Origin: Moryella indoligenes
GTDB lineage: Bacteria; Bacillota; Clostridia; Lachnospirales; Lachnospiraceae
Assembly (NCBI RefSeq): GCF_030812885.1
Contig: NZ_JAUSTO010000013.1
Coordinates: forward strand, 1 to 55,951
DNA length: 55,951 nt
Direction: 5' to 3'
Below the pieces are notes generated by a model that saw nothing but the letters and a program-made list of their open reading frames with translations, did not search any database and was not told the origin of the DNA. The translations under genes were made by a program, and so were the position numbers. Below are positions 39,236 through 47,894 of this stretch, one piece after another (position 1 is the first letter of the stretch; every line of letters starts with the position of its first letter).

Positions 39236-40282
39236 TTATTCCTCCCTCCGGAAGCAATCCACATTCTCCGGAGTGATCTTCTGATAGGGCAGGCGAATGT
39301 ACTTGCCGTCGATTAGCTCGTAGTCCTGAAGCTCTGTTCCTCCGGCGACGGAGAGGCAGAGCGCAAACATGGCCTCCGCCTGTCCCCTTCCGTCATTGTA
39401 GACCGTTCCGATCATCTCCCCCTGCTTCACGGCGCGGAGCCCCGGCTCCGTGCCGTCTATCCCCACAATGATGGGACGGCGCTCCTCCGGGATCTCCGCA
39501 TTCTTGTAGGCATCGATCGCTCCCAGCGCCATGTCGTCATTATTGGAAAGTATCATCTCTATGGCTTCTCCATACTCGCTGACCATCTGCGACACCTGCG
39601 TCTGCGCCTGCATCCGGTTCCAGTTCGCAAGCACATATCCCAGCTTCTCCAACGGCACCCCCTGATCCAGAAGTGTGTTCACGCAGTACTCCGTCCGCAC
39701 AATCGCGTCCTGATGGCCGACCTCGCCCTCCAGCACGATATACTGTATGCTTCCGTCTCCATTTCTGTCCACGGAGGGGTCTGTGTTGCAGCGCTCCGCT
39801 GCGATCTGTCCCTCGAGGATCCCCGACTCAAAGGCATCCGCCCCGACATAGTACAGCCTGTCCCAGCGCAGCAGATCCTCCTCCACGAGCTCACGGTTGA
39901 AAAAAATCACCGGAACGCTGTTTTTCTTCGCCATATCAATGATTTTGGTCGGTGCGGTGCGGTCCACAAGATTGACGCAGATCACATCGCAGCCGTCCTC
40001 AATGAGCTTCTGTACCTGACGGTTCTGCGTCTGCTGGCTCTTCGCGGCATTGAGTATCTCCAGTGTGATATTCTCCTGCTGCAGCGCTGCCTGTTCATTA
40101 AAATGCATCATGAGCTCAGAAATAAAGGTATCGTACTGATCGTAGAGCGTCACACCGATGCGTATCTTCCGCGGCTGTGTCTCAGCACTCTCCCCGCAGC
40201 CGGTGAGACAGAACAGAAAAAGCAGCAGGAGACACACAGCGCGCCGATAAAAACCTTTCCCTGCAAAAAAGTCCTTGTCCAT
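39236..40282 (-). CDS. MglB-like galactose-binding lipoprotein, sensor-linked
   Basis: 348 residues from ATG 40282. Lipobox LTGC at Cys29. The type I periplasmic-binding fold begins RKIRIGVTLYDQYDTF, with VICVNLVDR and LSNNDDMALGAIDAYK. DRNGDGSIQ at residues 172-180 matches the calcium loop of E. coli galactose-binding protein (DLNKDGQIQ), and GHQDAIVRTEY follows as in MglB. So galactose or glucose is the likely ligand. It is the last gene of the binding-protein and two-component run, so it likely feeds the sensor kinase rather than a transporter. Confidence 0.82.
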   Translation of the reverse strand: MDKDFFAGKGFYRRAVCLLLLFLFCLTGCGESAETQPRKIRIGVTLYDQYDTFISELMMHFNEQAALQQENITLEILNAAKSQQTQNRQVQKLIEDGCDVICVNLVDRTAPTKIIDMAKKNSVPVIFFNRELVEEDLLRWDRLYYVGADAFESGILEGQIAAERCNTDPSVDRNGDGSIQYIVLEGEVGHQDAIVRTEYCVNTLLDQGVPLEKLGYVLANWNRMQAQTQVSQMVSEYGEAIEMILSNNDDMALGAIDAYKNAEIPEERRPIIVGIDGTEPGLRAVKQGEMIGTVYNDGRGQAEAMFALCLSVAGGTELQDYELIDGKYIRLPYQKITPENVDCFRREE

Positions 40283-40308
40283 CGTTCTCTCCCTCCCGGT
40301 CCGTATCA

Positions 40309-41277
40309 TCACTGCACCAGCGGAAACAGAAGCTTCTGGTTCTCGCTCTCAAACATGTTTTCATGGGAAATCACGCGGAACTCCACGCTCTCCTCTCCCG
40401 CGGGATCCCCCCGCTTCTCAAGATGTGCCGCAGCCTCAAGCACAGCCTGATAGCCCATATTGAACTCGTTCACCACAATAAGCCGCTGCACCGCGCCCTG
40501 ATCCAGCGCGTATACATTCTGATCGGAATTTCCGACCCCAAGCAGCAGCGGCTTCTCCTCCCGTTCAGCGGCATAGCTCACGGCGAGTGCCAAACTCTTA
40601 TCATCCACCGCGGCAATCGCATCTGCCTGCTGCAGTTCATCCGCCGCTCCGAACTGCGCACCGCCATCCTGTCCGCTCTCCTGCTCCCAGACCAGCTCGA
40701 GAGAGCTCCCGGCCAGCACATTTTTCATCCCCTTCACCCTGCGCTGCAGAGAGGACTGACGCGTATTGTCGCAGAGTATGCCGACCGTCCCGTTTTCTGC
40801 TGCGGCAGCTATCAGCTCCCGGCCGAGCGTCTCTCCGATTGCGTAATCGTCCGCTGTGACACTCTCCCACACAGCTCCCGGCTGACTGACCGCAGTGGGC
40901 ACCGTATCCACCAGCACAAGCACTGTCCTCCTGCTGAGCCGCTCCACCATCCCGGCGGCGCCCTCGCTCTCCGGAAGCTGCAGGACGATCGCGTCCGCGC
41001 CCTCAGACAGCTCCTTCTCCGCGAGCGCCTCGACCTCTTCGAGCGTCCGGAGCTCATTTGTGCTGACATAGTTTAAGCTGATGCCGCTGTCCTCCGCACT
41101 GCGCATGAGCCCGGCCTGAAATGAGACCCAGCGGGGCAGAGTGCTCTCGCTCACAATCACTGAGAGCTGGTGCTTTGGCTGCACCGTGTGCGAGGAGCGG
41201 AGCGAAGCAAAGGCGGCAACAATCACGGAGAGCAGGATCACGATCGGAAACCGGCTCAAAAGTCCATCATCCTTCAT
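40309..41277 (-). CDS. Membrane-anchored sugar-binding-like sensor protein
   Basis: 322 residues. N-terminal anchor (about 10-27, FPIVILLSVIVAAFASL) with no lipobox, then a type I periplasmic-binding fold: LSVIVSESTLPRWVSFQAGL, ADAIVLQLPESEG, GTVGILCDNTRQ, ADAIAAVDDKSLAL. The calcium loop of MglB is absent. It overlaps the kinase gene by 11 nt and the MglB-like gene by 1 nt to a few nt. It probably acts as a ligand-sensing partner of the kinase. Ligand not assigned. Confidence 0.78.
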   Translation of the reverse strand: MKDDGLLSRFPIVILLSVIVAAFASLRSSHTVQPKHQLSVIVSESTLPRWVSFQAGLMRSAEDSGISLNYVSTNELRTLEEVEALAEKELSEGADAIVLQLPESEGAAGMVERLSRRTVLVLVDTVPTAVSQPGAVWESVTADDYAIGETLGRELIAAAAENGTVGILCDNTRQSSLQRRVKGMKNVLAGSSLELVWEQESGQDGGAQFGAADELQQADAIAAVDDKSLALAVSYAAEREEKPLLLGVGNSDQNVYALDQGAVQRLIVVNEFNMGYQAVLEAAAHLEKRGDPAGEESVEFRVISHENMFESENQKLLFPLVQ

Positions 41278-43120
41278 GCCTCTCTCCTCCCTCCGGCAGC
41301 TGCTCCGGCTTTTTTCCCTCCTCCAGCAGCCTCAGATTCTCCTCTGTCGCCGGAATGGCCGGGAGCCGTATCGTCACCTCGGTTCCGACATCCGGCTCGC
41401 TCTCCACACTGAGACCAAAGCGCTCTCCAAAGCGCAGCTGTATGCGTCTCTGCACATTGATGAGTCCCACTCCGGAGCCATGTCCGCGCATCCGGCCTGT
41501 GTCTTTTAGCAGCTCCCCAAGCTCCTCCTCCGGTATGCCGTAGCCATTATCCCTTACACAGATGCGGATCTCCCCGTCCTGAAGACAGGCCCGCACGGAG
41601 ATCTCCCCCTCGTCCTCCATGTCCTTCACCCCGTAGTAGATCGCGTTCTCCAGAATCGGCTGTACGATCAGCTTCACCGTACAGCAGTCCCGCACCTCCG
41701 GGGCAATATCATAATGCACAGAAAAGCTATTCTTAAAGCGAACCTTCTGAATATTCATGTAGTGCTCGGCGTGATGCAGCTCGTCCCCGAGCCGTATGAT
41801 CGTCTTACCGCGGCTTAAACTGATGCGGAACAGACTCGCCAGCTCGCTGATCATCGAGACTGCCTCCTCGTAGCGTGCGCTCTCAATCATCCACACGATG
41901 GAATCCAGCGTGTTGTACAGAAAATGCGGGTTGATCTGCGACTGCAGCGCATCCAGCTCACTCTTTCGCTTTTCCTCCTGCTCGATCACGATATCCCGCA
42001 TGAGCCGATTGATCTGCTCCACATAGCTGCGGAGTGTCCTTCCGAGATGCTCCACCTCCGTGCTGCCGCCGACATAGATCTCCGGGTAGAGATCCTGCCC
42101 CGACTCCAGCTTCCGTATGGACTCATTCAGCCGCATCAGCGGCTTCGAGATACGCGCCGCCACAAGGCGGTTCACCAGCAGCACCGCAAGAAGCACAATT
42201 GTCACCATGAGTATCGCAATGAGCCTTGTATTCGTGAAATCCAGCGCAAACTCACTCTCCGGCATCACACTGATCAGCTTCCAGCCGGTGTAGCTCACCG
42301 TGTCCACGATGATCTCCCGCCGCTCCCCCTGAAAATATTCGCTGTGCACACCGTCCTCATAGCGCACGGCCTCAGCATTGTTCTCCCTGACAAAGCCGGA
42401 GGCGATCTGCATCTGCCGTGGGTGATAGATCAGCTCTCCATTGCTGTCACAGAGGTAGACATAACGGTTGCCGCTGTCCGCATTGACCTCGCTCAGCATC
42501 TGCTCTATGGTGCTGTAGTTCATATCAACCAAGAGAATGCCCTCTGAGGGATGCCCGTGATCTGTCAGATCCACAAGGCGGCTTAAGGAGATCACCCAGT
42601 AGTAGCGATAGCTCGGATCGTCAAAGAGATTCTGCACATGCGGCACGGAGAAGTGCAGGTTCTCCATCTCCCCTGTGGCGCTCCCGAACCACTCCTGTGC
42701 GCGGACATCAATCGCCTTCTTCTGCACAGCAATCGGAGAGGCCGAGAGCAGCGTCCCGTCCTTTCTGTAGAGCGCAAAACTGATGAGCCCGTCCCGGTTT
42801 GCCTCATAGAGCAGATCCATCTCATCGTCAATGCTCTCCGTCCCGATATCCTTATCCTTGATCACCGCATAGTACATGGCGTCCGCAATGCGGCGCATAT
42901 TGCGGAGATAGTCCTCGAGATTTGCAGAGGTCTGATTCAGCACCTGCTCCGTGCTCTCGATGAGAATCTCCTCAGAGCGCTGCACAAAGAGACGGTACAG
43001 TCCCACCCCCAGCACAGTCGTACAGACTGCCGATACGATGGAGAAGGATACCAGTATCGTAAAGCGTATGCTCCACGGCAGGGCAGCAAAAAAGCGCCTC
43101 TTCTCTTTTCTGTCCATCAT
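41267..43120 (-). CDS. YesM-type sensor histidine kinase
   Basis: 617 residues. Membrane span at about 19-45, an extracytoplasmic Cache-like domain (about 46-295), a second span at about 300-322 and a HAMP region. The HisKA-7TM-like box INPHFLYNTLDSIVWMI carries the phospho-accepting His399, followed by the HATPase domain with N box ILENAIYYG (about 490), G1 DNGYGI (about 524) and G2 GHGSGVGL. This is the LytS/YesM class. It overlaps the response regulator gene by 4 nt. Confidence 0.93.
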   Translation of the reverse strand: MMDRKEKRRFFAALPWSIRFTILVSFSIVSAVCTTVLGVGLYRLFVQRSEEILIESTEQVLNQTSANLEDYLRNMRRIADAMYYAVIKDKDIGTESIDDEMDLLYEANRDGLISFALYRKDGTLLSASPIAVQKKAIDVRAQEWFGSATGEMENLHFSVPHVQNLFDDPSYRYYWVISLSRLVDLTDHGHPSEGILLVDMNYSTIEQMLSEVNADSGNRYVYLCDSNGELIYHPRQMQIASGFVRENNAEAVRYEDGVHSEYFQGERREIIVDTVSYTGWKLISVMPESEFALDFTNTRLIAILMVTIVLLAVLLVNRLVAARISKPLMRLNESIRKLESGQDLYPEIYVGGSTEVEHLGRTLRSYVEQINRLMRDIVIEQEEKRKSELDALQSQINPHFLYNTLDSIVWMIESARYEEAVSMISELASLFRISLSRGKTIIRLGDELHHAEHYMNIQKVRFKNSFSVHYDIAPEVRDCCTVKLIVQPILENAIYYGVKDMEDEGEISVRACLQDGEIRICVRDNGYGIPEEELGELLKDTGRMRGHGSGVGLINVQRRIQLRFGERFGLSVESEPDVGTEVTIRLPAIPATEENLRLLEEGKKPEQLPEGGERHEG

Positions 43121-44721
43121 CTGCTCTTGCCCTTCGACGACTTGTATCTGGAGGGTGATACTCCAAACTGCTTTTTGAATACATAGCTGAAGTAGTTCGG
43201 GTCGCTGTAGCCGACCTGCTGCGCTATGATATAGGTCTTCTCATCCTTCCCGAGCAGAAGCTTCACCGCCTTCTCCATGCGAAAATCTGTCAGATAGTTG
43301 ATAAAGGTCTTCCCGGTCTCCCGCTTGAAGATGGTTGAAAAATACGCCGCACTGACACCCAGATGGCCGCACACCGCATCGACGGTAAGCGCATTGTCCG
43401 CGTAGTGATCCTGCACGTAGTCGATGGCACGTTCCGCAAAGGAACGCGTCGTGCTGGCGCGCTTGTCCCGTATCATCAGCCGCATCTTCCGGCAGACCAC
43501 GCTCATCCACTCCTCAAACTCCTTCGCCTCCAGCTGCTGAATGGTGCGGTACATCTCGTCATTATCCCCGAAGATCTCCTCCGGCGGAAGCTCATTGTCC
43601 CGGGCAAAGCGGTACAGCTCTCCCACCACCCCCATAATAAAGAAGCGGTACTCCTGCGGTGAGCCCGCGGCACTCGCACTGCCCGCAATATGCTCCGCAA
43701 TGGCCCCGGGGAGCTCCTCCGCGTGATCCATGCGGATCATGCGGAAAATATTCCTCATCGCATCATCGCTCCCGCGCTCCGTGCTGTTCTTCTCCTGCGG
43801 CGCGATCTCCGCGATGTTGATGGCCCGGTCCGTCCCGTAAATCATGCGGTAGGAGACAGCGCTCCGCGCGCCGGTATAGGAAGCCGGCAGCTCGGAGAGC
43901 CGGTTGCAGCACTGCCCCACTCCGGCACTCACCGTGGCGCGCAGCATGCTCTTGGCGAGACGGCAGAAGCGGTCACAGGCATCCGTAAAGGGAATAATCT
44001 CCGCCTCCTCCCCGAGCTGAACAATCATGACCGTATTTCCGAGATAGGAGAAAAAACGCCCGTTCCAGTTCTCCTCCATGCGCTCCTGCACGAGCTTTCG
44101 GACTGATACCGCCAGCAGAACAGGACTCATGCCCTCGGGAAGCGCTGAGCTGCTGATATGAAACACGGCAACCGCATAGTTCGGCCCGTCAAGACTGATG
44201 CGATAGTCCTCCATCTGCTGTCTCAGCTCCGTCTCAGAAAACTTTCCCTCGATCAGAGAGACGTAGAAGTTCTCCTGAAGGGTCGGCAGACTCTTATTGT
44301 AATACTCCTGAAGCATCTTGAGGCTCTGCTCCTCATCATGCTCCCGGTCCAGCTGCTCCCGGATGCGGAGAAAAACCTTCGAGAGCTCGCCCGCATTGAT
44401 CGGCTTCAGAATATACTCCTCCGCCTCCAGACGTATTGCTGTGCGCGCGTACTCAAATTCATCAAAGCCGGAGAAGATGATGATGCGGACATTCGGATAG
44501 AGCTCCTTCATGCGGCGGCTCAGCTCCAGTCCGTCCATATACGGCATCTTGATATCAGTCATAACCACGTCGGGGATCTCCTCCTCCGCCATGTCCAGCG
44601 CCTCCAGACCGTTGCGGGCGTAGCGGGGATGCTCATAGCCCAGCCCGTTCCAGTCCAGCTTATTGATGATCGCGCTGCTGACATCCTCCTCATCATCCAC
44701 CATGAGACAGGAATAACGCAT
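43117..44721 (-). CDS. AraC-type response regulator (YesN-like)
   Basis: 534 residues. The receiver domain has the acidic pair near residues 9-11, phosphorylatable Asp56 in DVVMTDIKMP and Lys106 in ILKPI. The middle is a long helical linker. The C-terminus carries two AraC helix-turn-helices (LTVDAVCGHLGVSAAYFSTI, FKRETGKTFINYLTDFR, and DPNYFSYVFKKQFGVSPSRY). It is likely to bind direct repeats and activate transport genes. First gene of its transcript, preceded by AAGGAGGG. Confidence 0.93.
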   Translation of the reverse strand: MRYSCLMVDDEEDVSSAIINKLDWNGLGYEHPRYARNGLEALDMAEEEIPDVVMTDIKMPYMDGLELSRRMKELYPNVRIIIFSGFDEFEYARTAIRLEAEEYILKPINAGELSKVFLRIREQLDREHDEEQSLKMLQEYYNKSLPTLQENFYVSLIEGKFSETELRQQMEDYRISLDGPNYAVAVFHISSSALPEGMSPVLLAVSVRKLVQERMEENWNGRFFSYLGNTVMIVQLGEEAEIIPFTDACDRFCRLAKSMLRATVSAGVGQCCNRLSELPASYTGARSAVSYRMIYGTDRAINIAEIAPQEKNSTERGSDDAMRNIFRMIRMDHAEELPGAIAEHIAGSASAAGSPQEYRFFIMGVVGELYRFARDNELPPEEIFGDNDEMYRTIQQLEAKEFEEWMSVVCRKMRLMIRDKRASTTRSFAERAIDYVQDHYADNALTVDAVCGHLGVSAAYFSTIFKRETGKTFINYLTDFRMEKAVKLLLGKDEKTYIIAQQVGYSDPNYFSYVFKKQFGVSPSRYKSSKGKSR

Positions 44722-44774
44722 ACGGCCCTCCTTATATGTATGGGTTCAGTATCCTTGGCACTGTAATCGCTCCT

Positions 44775-44835
44775 ATTATAGCATAAGCCAGGACTCGCAA
44801 GGCATACTTTGCACCGGCTCATAAAAGCGTACTTT
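44775..44835 (-). promoter_or_regulatory. Promoter of the two-component operon
   Basis: TATAAT at 44780-44775 preceded by TGC gives an extended -10 on the minus strand. Upstream lie two direct repeats of GC-R-TACTTT (44802-44810 and 44827-44835 as read on the + strand), offset 25 nt, possible sites for the response regulator. The opposite strand has its own TGCTATAAT at 44863-44871. Confidence 0.5.
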
Positions 44836-44865
44836 CCGATTGCTGTTTTTCGTCAGTACCTATGC

Positions 44866-44913
44866 TATAATGAAAAAAAATTCTCACTTTTTATCCAGAG
44901 TCCGCAGGCGGAC
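44866..44913 (+). promoter_or_regulatory. Promoter and leader hairpin of the small secreted protein gene
   Basis: TATAAT at 44866-44871 with TGC in front (extended -10). GTCCGC and GCGGAC form a hairpin at 44900-44913, between the start of transcription and the AAAGGAG at 44934. Confidence 0.55.
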
Positions 44914-44943
44914 CTCAGCACGAAAGTCAGACGAAAGGAGAAA

Positions 44944-45537
44944 ATGCAAATGAAAAAGACAGGAATAGGAACATGGACAAGAGTATTGCTTTTCTCGCTG
45001 CTGTTCAGCTGCTTCACCTCCATCTCCGCCTATGCGGGGGGATGGGAGCTGGATCAGATCGGCTGGTGGTATCTGGAGGATGACGGAAGCTATCCGCGGA
45101 ACGGCTGGAGAGAAATTCACGGCAACTGGTTTTACTTCTACGACAGCGGCTACATTGCTCAGAACACCACCACACCGGACGGCTATTATGTGGACAGCAA
45201 CGGCTGCTACATCGATCTCTCCCAAAAATACAGTGTCGTAAACCAGGTGTATGGTTTTGAGACGATAGAGCTGGAGGTGGGGCAGTACTCAGGTGACGGA
45301 AGAGTCTACGTCGCGGTGCTCATAGACGGCAGGGAGAGCTGGTACGGCGAGGAGTCTGCGGTGTTCGCCTGTGGCGGGCAGGGCGTGGAGCTTCATTTTT
45401 CCGGAATCCAGGGCTATGACGGTCAAACTCTCACGCTCAGCTGGATCGTAGACGACCCGACCTACGGTGTCTATGTGAAAGGCGGCGGACTGCCGGAGGC
45501 ACAGTATGACTATGTGCGTCGGCTCAGCGGAAACTGA
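44944..45537 (+). CDS. Secreted protein with wall-binding-like repeat
   Basis: 197 residues from ATG 44944 (a second ATG is at 44950). AAAGGAG is close upstream. Signal peptide to about residue 30 (ISAYAGG). Then one choline-binding-like module (GWWYLEDDGSYPRNGWREI, GNWFYFYDSGYIAQN, TTTPDGYYVDSNG) like the C-terminus of the large surface protein at 14,397, and a beta-rich domain. Only one repeat unit is present, so binding would be weak. Probably a small surface or secreted protein. Confidence 0.68.
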   Translation: MQMKKTGIGTWTRVLLFSLLFSCFTSISAYAGGWELDQIGWWYLEDDGSYPRNGWREIHGNWFYFYDSGYIAQNTTTPDGYYVDSNGCYIDLSQKYSVVNQVYGFETIELEVGQYSGDGRVYVAVLIDGRESWYGEESAVFACGGQGVELHFSGIQGYDGQTLTLSWIVDDPTYGVYVKGGGLPEAQYDYVRRLSGN

Positions 45538-45595
45538 GACAGACCGTCGCATAGCAGAAAAATATGCGAAAAGGCAGAAACAAAGGAGAGCATTC

Positions 45596-45988
45596 TTGAA
45601 AACACTGCAAAGAATCAGTATCCTCATTGCCCTTATTTTCAGCGCCACAGCGATTACACTCGGTGGGTGTACCCATTTCACAGGCAACACTCAAACAGAG
45701 ACCTCTGAGAGTACTGCATTTCAGGCGCTCTGCGATCAGAGTGTTATCGCAAAAGCATATGCGGATCAGTGCCTGAATCACTATCTTGAGCCCTTTGATT
45801 CTGATTACAGACCTGTCGAAACAGCTTATGGATTTGTGACCGGTCAGAATCCTGTATTCTTAGTGCGCTATAAGTGCAGCAACGGCATTGGCGATATATT
45901 CTACGGTTATAAAATACGCATAAGTGACGGGGGAGAATGCAGCATCATGGAGGAAGGAAAGAATACCGCAATTACTCTGCTGGAGTAA
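45596..45988 (+). CDS. Small lipoprotein with TTG start
   Basis: 130 residues. TTG 45596 is preferred because AAAGGAG lies 7 nt before it, whereas reading from ATG 45506 would overlap the previous gene. Signal peptide ISILIALIFSATAITLGGC with lipobox LGGC, then a compact domain with YADQCLNHYLEPF and VFLVRYKCSNGIGDIFY. Family not recognised. Confidence 0.62.
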   Translation: MKTLQRISILIALIFSATAITLGGCTHFTGNTQTETSESTAFQALCDQSVIAKAYADQCLNHYLEPFDSDYRPVETAYGFVTGQNPVFLVRYKCSNGIGDIFYGYKIRISDGGECSIMEEGKNTAITLLE

Positions 45989-46115
45989 AGAAGAAACCAT
46001 CCTCCATTTTACATTTTATTGTCGCTTTTTCACAGGTTTTTGCATGTAAATTATATTCCATTTATATATTACTTTCAACTATTGCCTATGATTTTACGGG
46101 ACTGATAAAAGAAAT

Positions 46116-46143
46116 GCCAGATTCAGCCATTACTGAATCTGGC
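46116..46143. terminator. Terminator between the lipoprotein and mgl genes
   Basis: GCCAGATTCAG and CTGAATCTGGC form a perfect 11-bp stem with a 6-nt loop. The minus strand continues ATTTCTTTT, so it ends the mgl transcript 57 nt after the mglC stop, and it may also end the converging lipoprotein transcript. Confidence 0.75.
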
Positions 46144-46199
46144 ACTTCTCATTGAGAGACTTATTTTACCAGTCCCTTTAAAGATAGTAAATTCTGCCG

Positions 46200-47879
46200 T
46201 CACTTCTTCTGCACGTACTTCAGGCAGTCCAGGGTGACAGCCGTCAGAATGATGATTCCCTCGAATACGAACTGCAGGTTTGTGTCGATACCGAGTATCG
46301 TGAGGGAGTAGGTCAGCGCTGTGAAGATGAGCACACCGACCACAACGCCGGAAATCTTACCGATACCACCGGTAAAGGAGACGCCGCCGACCACGCAGGC
46401 CGCAATCGCATCCATATCCCATCCCTGTCCGTAAGCAGCAGAGCCGGAACCGACCATACGCGCACACTCAAGCCATGCTCCGAAACCATACAGCACGCCT
46501 GCCATCATAAAGGCGCCCATAGTCACCGCAAATACGGAGATGCCGGACACCGCAGCCGCCTCCGGATTGCCGCCGACCGCGTAGAGATTCTTTCCAAAGC
46601 GGGTCTTGTTCCAGATGAACCACACCACGCAGATCGCTGCGATAGCCCAAAGTATAATGGTCGGGAAGCCATTGATCTTCGGAACTATCATTCCTGGAAT
46701 ATCCGATTCGATCGCACCGAAGGACACACCCTTGGTCGCATAGGTCACGAGGCCGAAGATCATCAGCATGTTGGACATCGTGGAGATGAAGGGATGCATC
46801 TTGAACTTCGCTGTAAAAAAGCCTGCAATCGAGGTGAAGCAGACGCAGAACACAATGCAGCAGAGCAGAGCAAAGAGCACCCTTCCCGCCAGCGGCATAC
46901 CCGTGAAGTCAAAGATATGTCCAAATACCGCACCGGTGTTTGCACCCTTGTGCATGATGATGGTCGCGGTCACCATGCCCATACCGACCATACGGCCGAT
47001 GGAGAGATCGGTTCCGGTCAGAAGGATGAGTCCCGCCACCCCCAGCGCAAGGAACATGCGCGGAGACGCCTGCTGAAGAATATTCAGCACATTATTAAAG
47101 GTGAAGAGCTGTGTGTTCTTTATGATTGGTGTCACGATGCTCAGTGCAATAAAGATCAGCACGATCACGATATACAGACCATTCTTTAACAGGAACTGCT
47201 TTCTGTTGAAGGTGTACCGGTAGTTCTCAAGCTTCTGTGCCCGATCCTGTGCAAGGGTAAATCTGGAATTCCGGAGCAGGTCGATCAGGTGATACTGCTG
47301 CACAAAGGCCTCGTGTTTTCTGTCCTTGATGAACTGCAGGGTCTTCTCATGATTCAGCTTTGCATCGAAAACCTTGTTCTTGTAGACATAATTCTCATCC
47401 TTCAGCTCCTGGGAGAGCTCGGGCGCATTCTCCTGCTTCAGCCGCGCGAGCTCCTTCTCATGTGCGGCTCTGAGCTCAGAGAGCCGTGCGCTGTACTCCT
47501 GTACCGCCTTCTCTTTCTCCGCTGCACAGCTCGCAGCCACCGGCTTGAAATACTCCCTGTCGTAGTGCTCCTTCAGGTAGCTCTCCGCCTTTGCGACGAG
47601 TCCGGAAATCTCCTCCTTATGGCTCGCCTCAACGGCCTTTGCCTTCTCCAGAAGCTCTTTGTCCTCTGCGATGAGAGCCTCCTTCTCCTCGCGGCTGTGA
47701 TTTCTGTCCTCACGGATCAGCTGCATATGGTTGGTCAGATACTGCACCTGATCACTGCCGTCCTTACGCAGCGCGTCAATTTTCTCCTGAATCTCACCGA
47801 CATAGTCTGTGATCGGCTGAAGCAGCTTCTCCTCCTGCTCGGCAGTGAGGATTCCGGCCTGATTATTTGTCTGACTCAT
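46200..47879 (-). CDS. mglC: Galactose ABC permease MglC with N-terminal coiled-coil extension
   Basis: 559 residues, against about 336 for E. coli MglC. The first 230 residues are a charged helical region with long heptad runs (EIQEKIDALRKDGSDQVQYL, AHEKELARLKQENAPELSQE) and no signal peptide. The permease core then starts at about 234 (GLYIVIVLIFIALSIV) and includes the GLILLTGTDLSIGR and FGKNLYAVGGNPEAA blocks of the MglC/RbsC family. It moves galactose across the membrane with MglA and MglB. The extension is unlike other permeases and is the odd feature here. GGGGGAAGC precedes the ATG. See the finding on this gene. Confidence 0.88.
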   Translation of the reverse strand: MSQTNNQAGILTAEQEEKLLQPITDYVGEIQEKIDALRKDGSDQVQYLTNHMQLIREDRNHSREEKEALIAEDKELLEKAKAVEASHKEEISGLVAKAESYLKEHYDREYFKPVAASCAAEKEKAVQEYSARLSELRAAHEKELARLKQENAPELSQELKDENYVYKNKVFDAKLNHEKTLQFIKDRKHEAFVQQYHLIDLLRNSRFTLAQDRAQKLENYRYTFNRKQFLLKNGLYIVIVLIFIALSIVTPIIKNTQLFTFNNVLNILQQASPRMFLALGVAGLILLTGTDLSIGRMVGMGMVTATIIMHKGANTGAVFGHIFDFTGMPLAGRVLFALLCCIVFCVCFTSIAGFFTAKFKMHPFISTMSNMLMIFGLVTYATKGVSFGAIESDIPGMIVPKINGFPTIILWAIAAICVVWFIWNKTRFGKNLYAVGGNPEAAAVSGISVFAVTMGAFMMAGVLYGFGAWLECARMVGSGSAAYGQGWDMDAIAACVVGGVSFTGGIGKISGVVVGVLIFTALTYSLTILGIDTNLQFVFEGIIILTAVTLDCLKYVQKK

Positions 47880-47894
47880 AAGCTTCCCCCTCTA

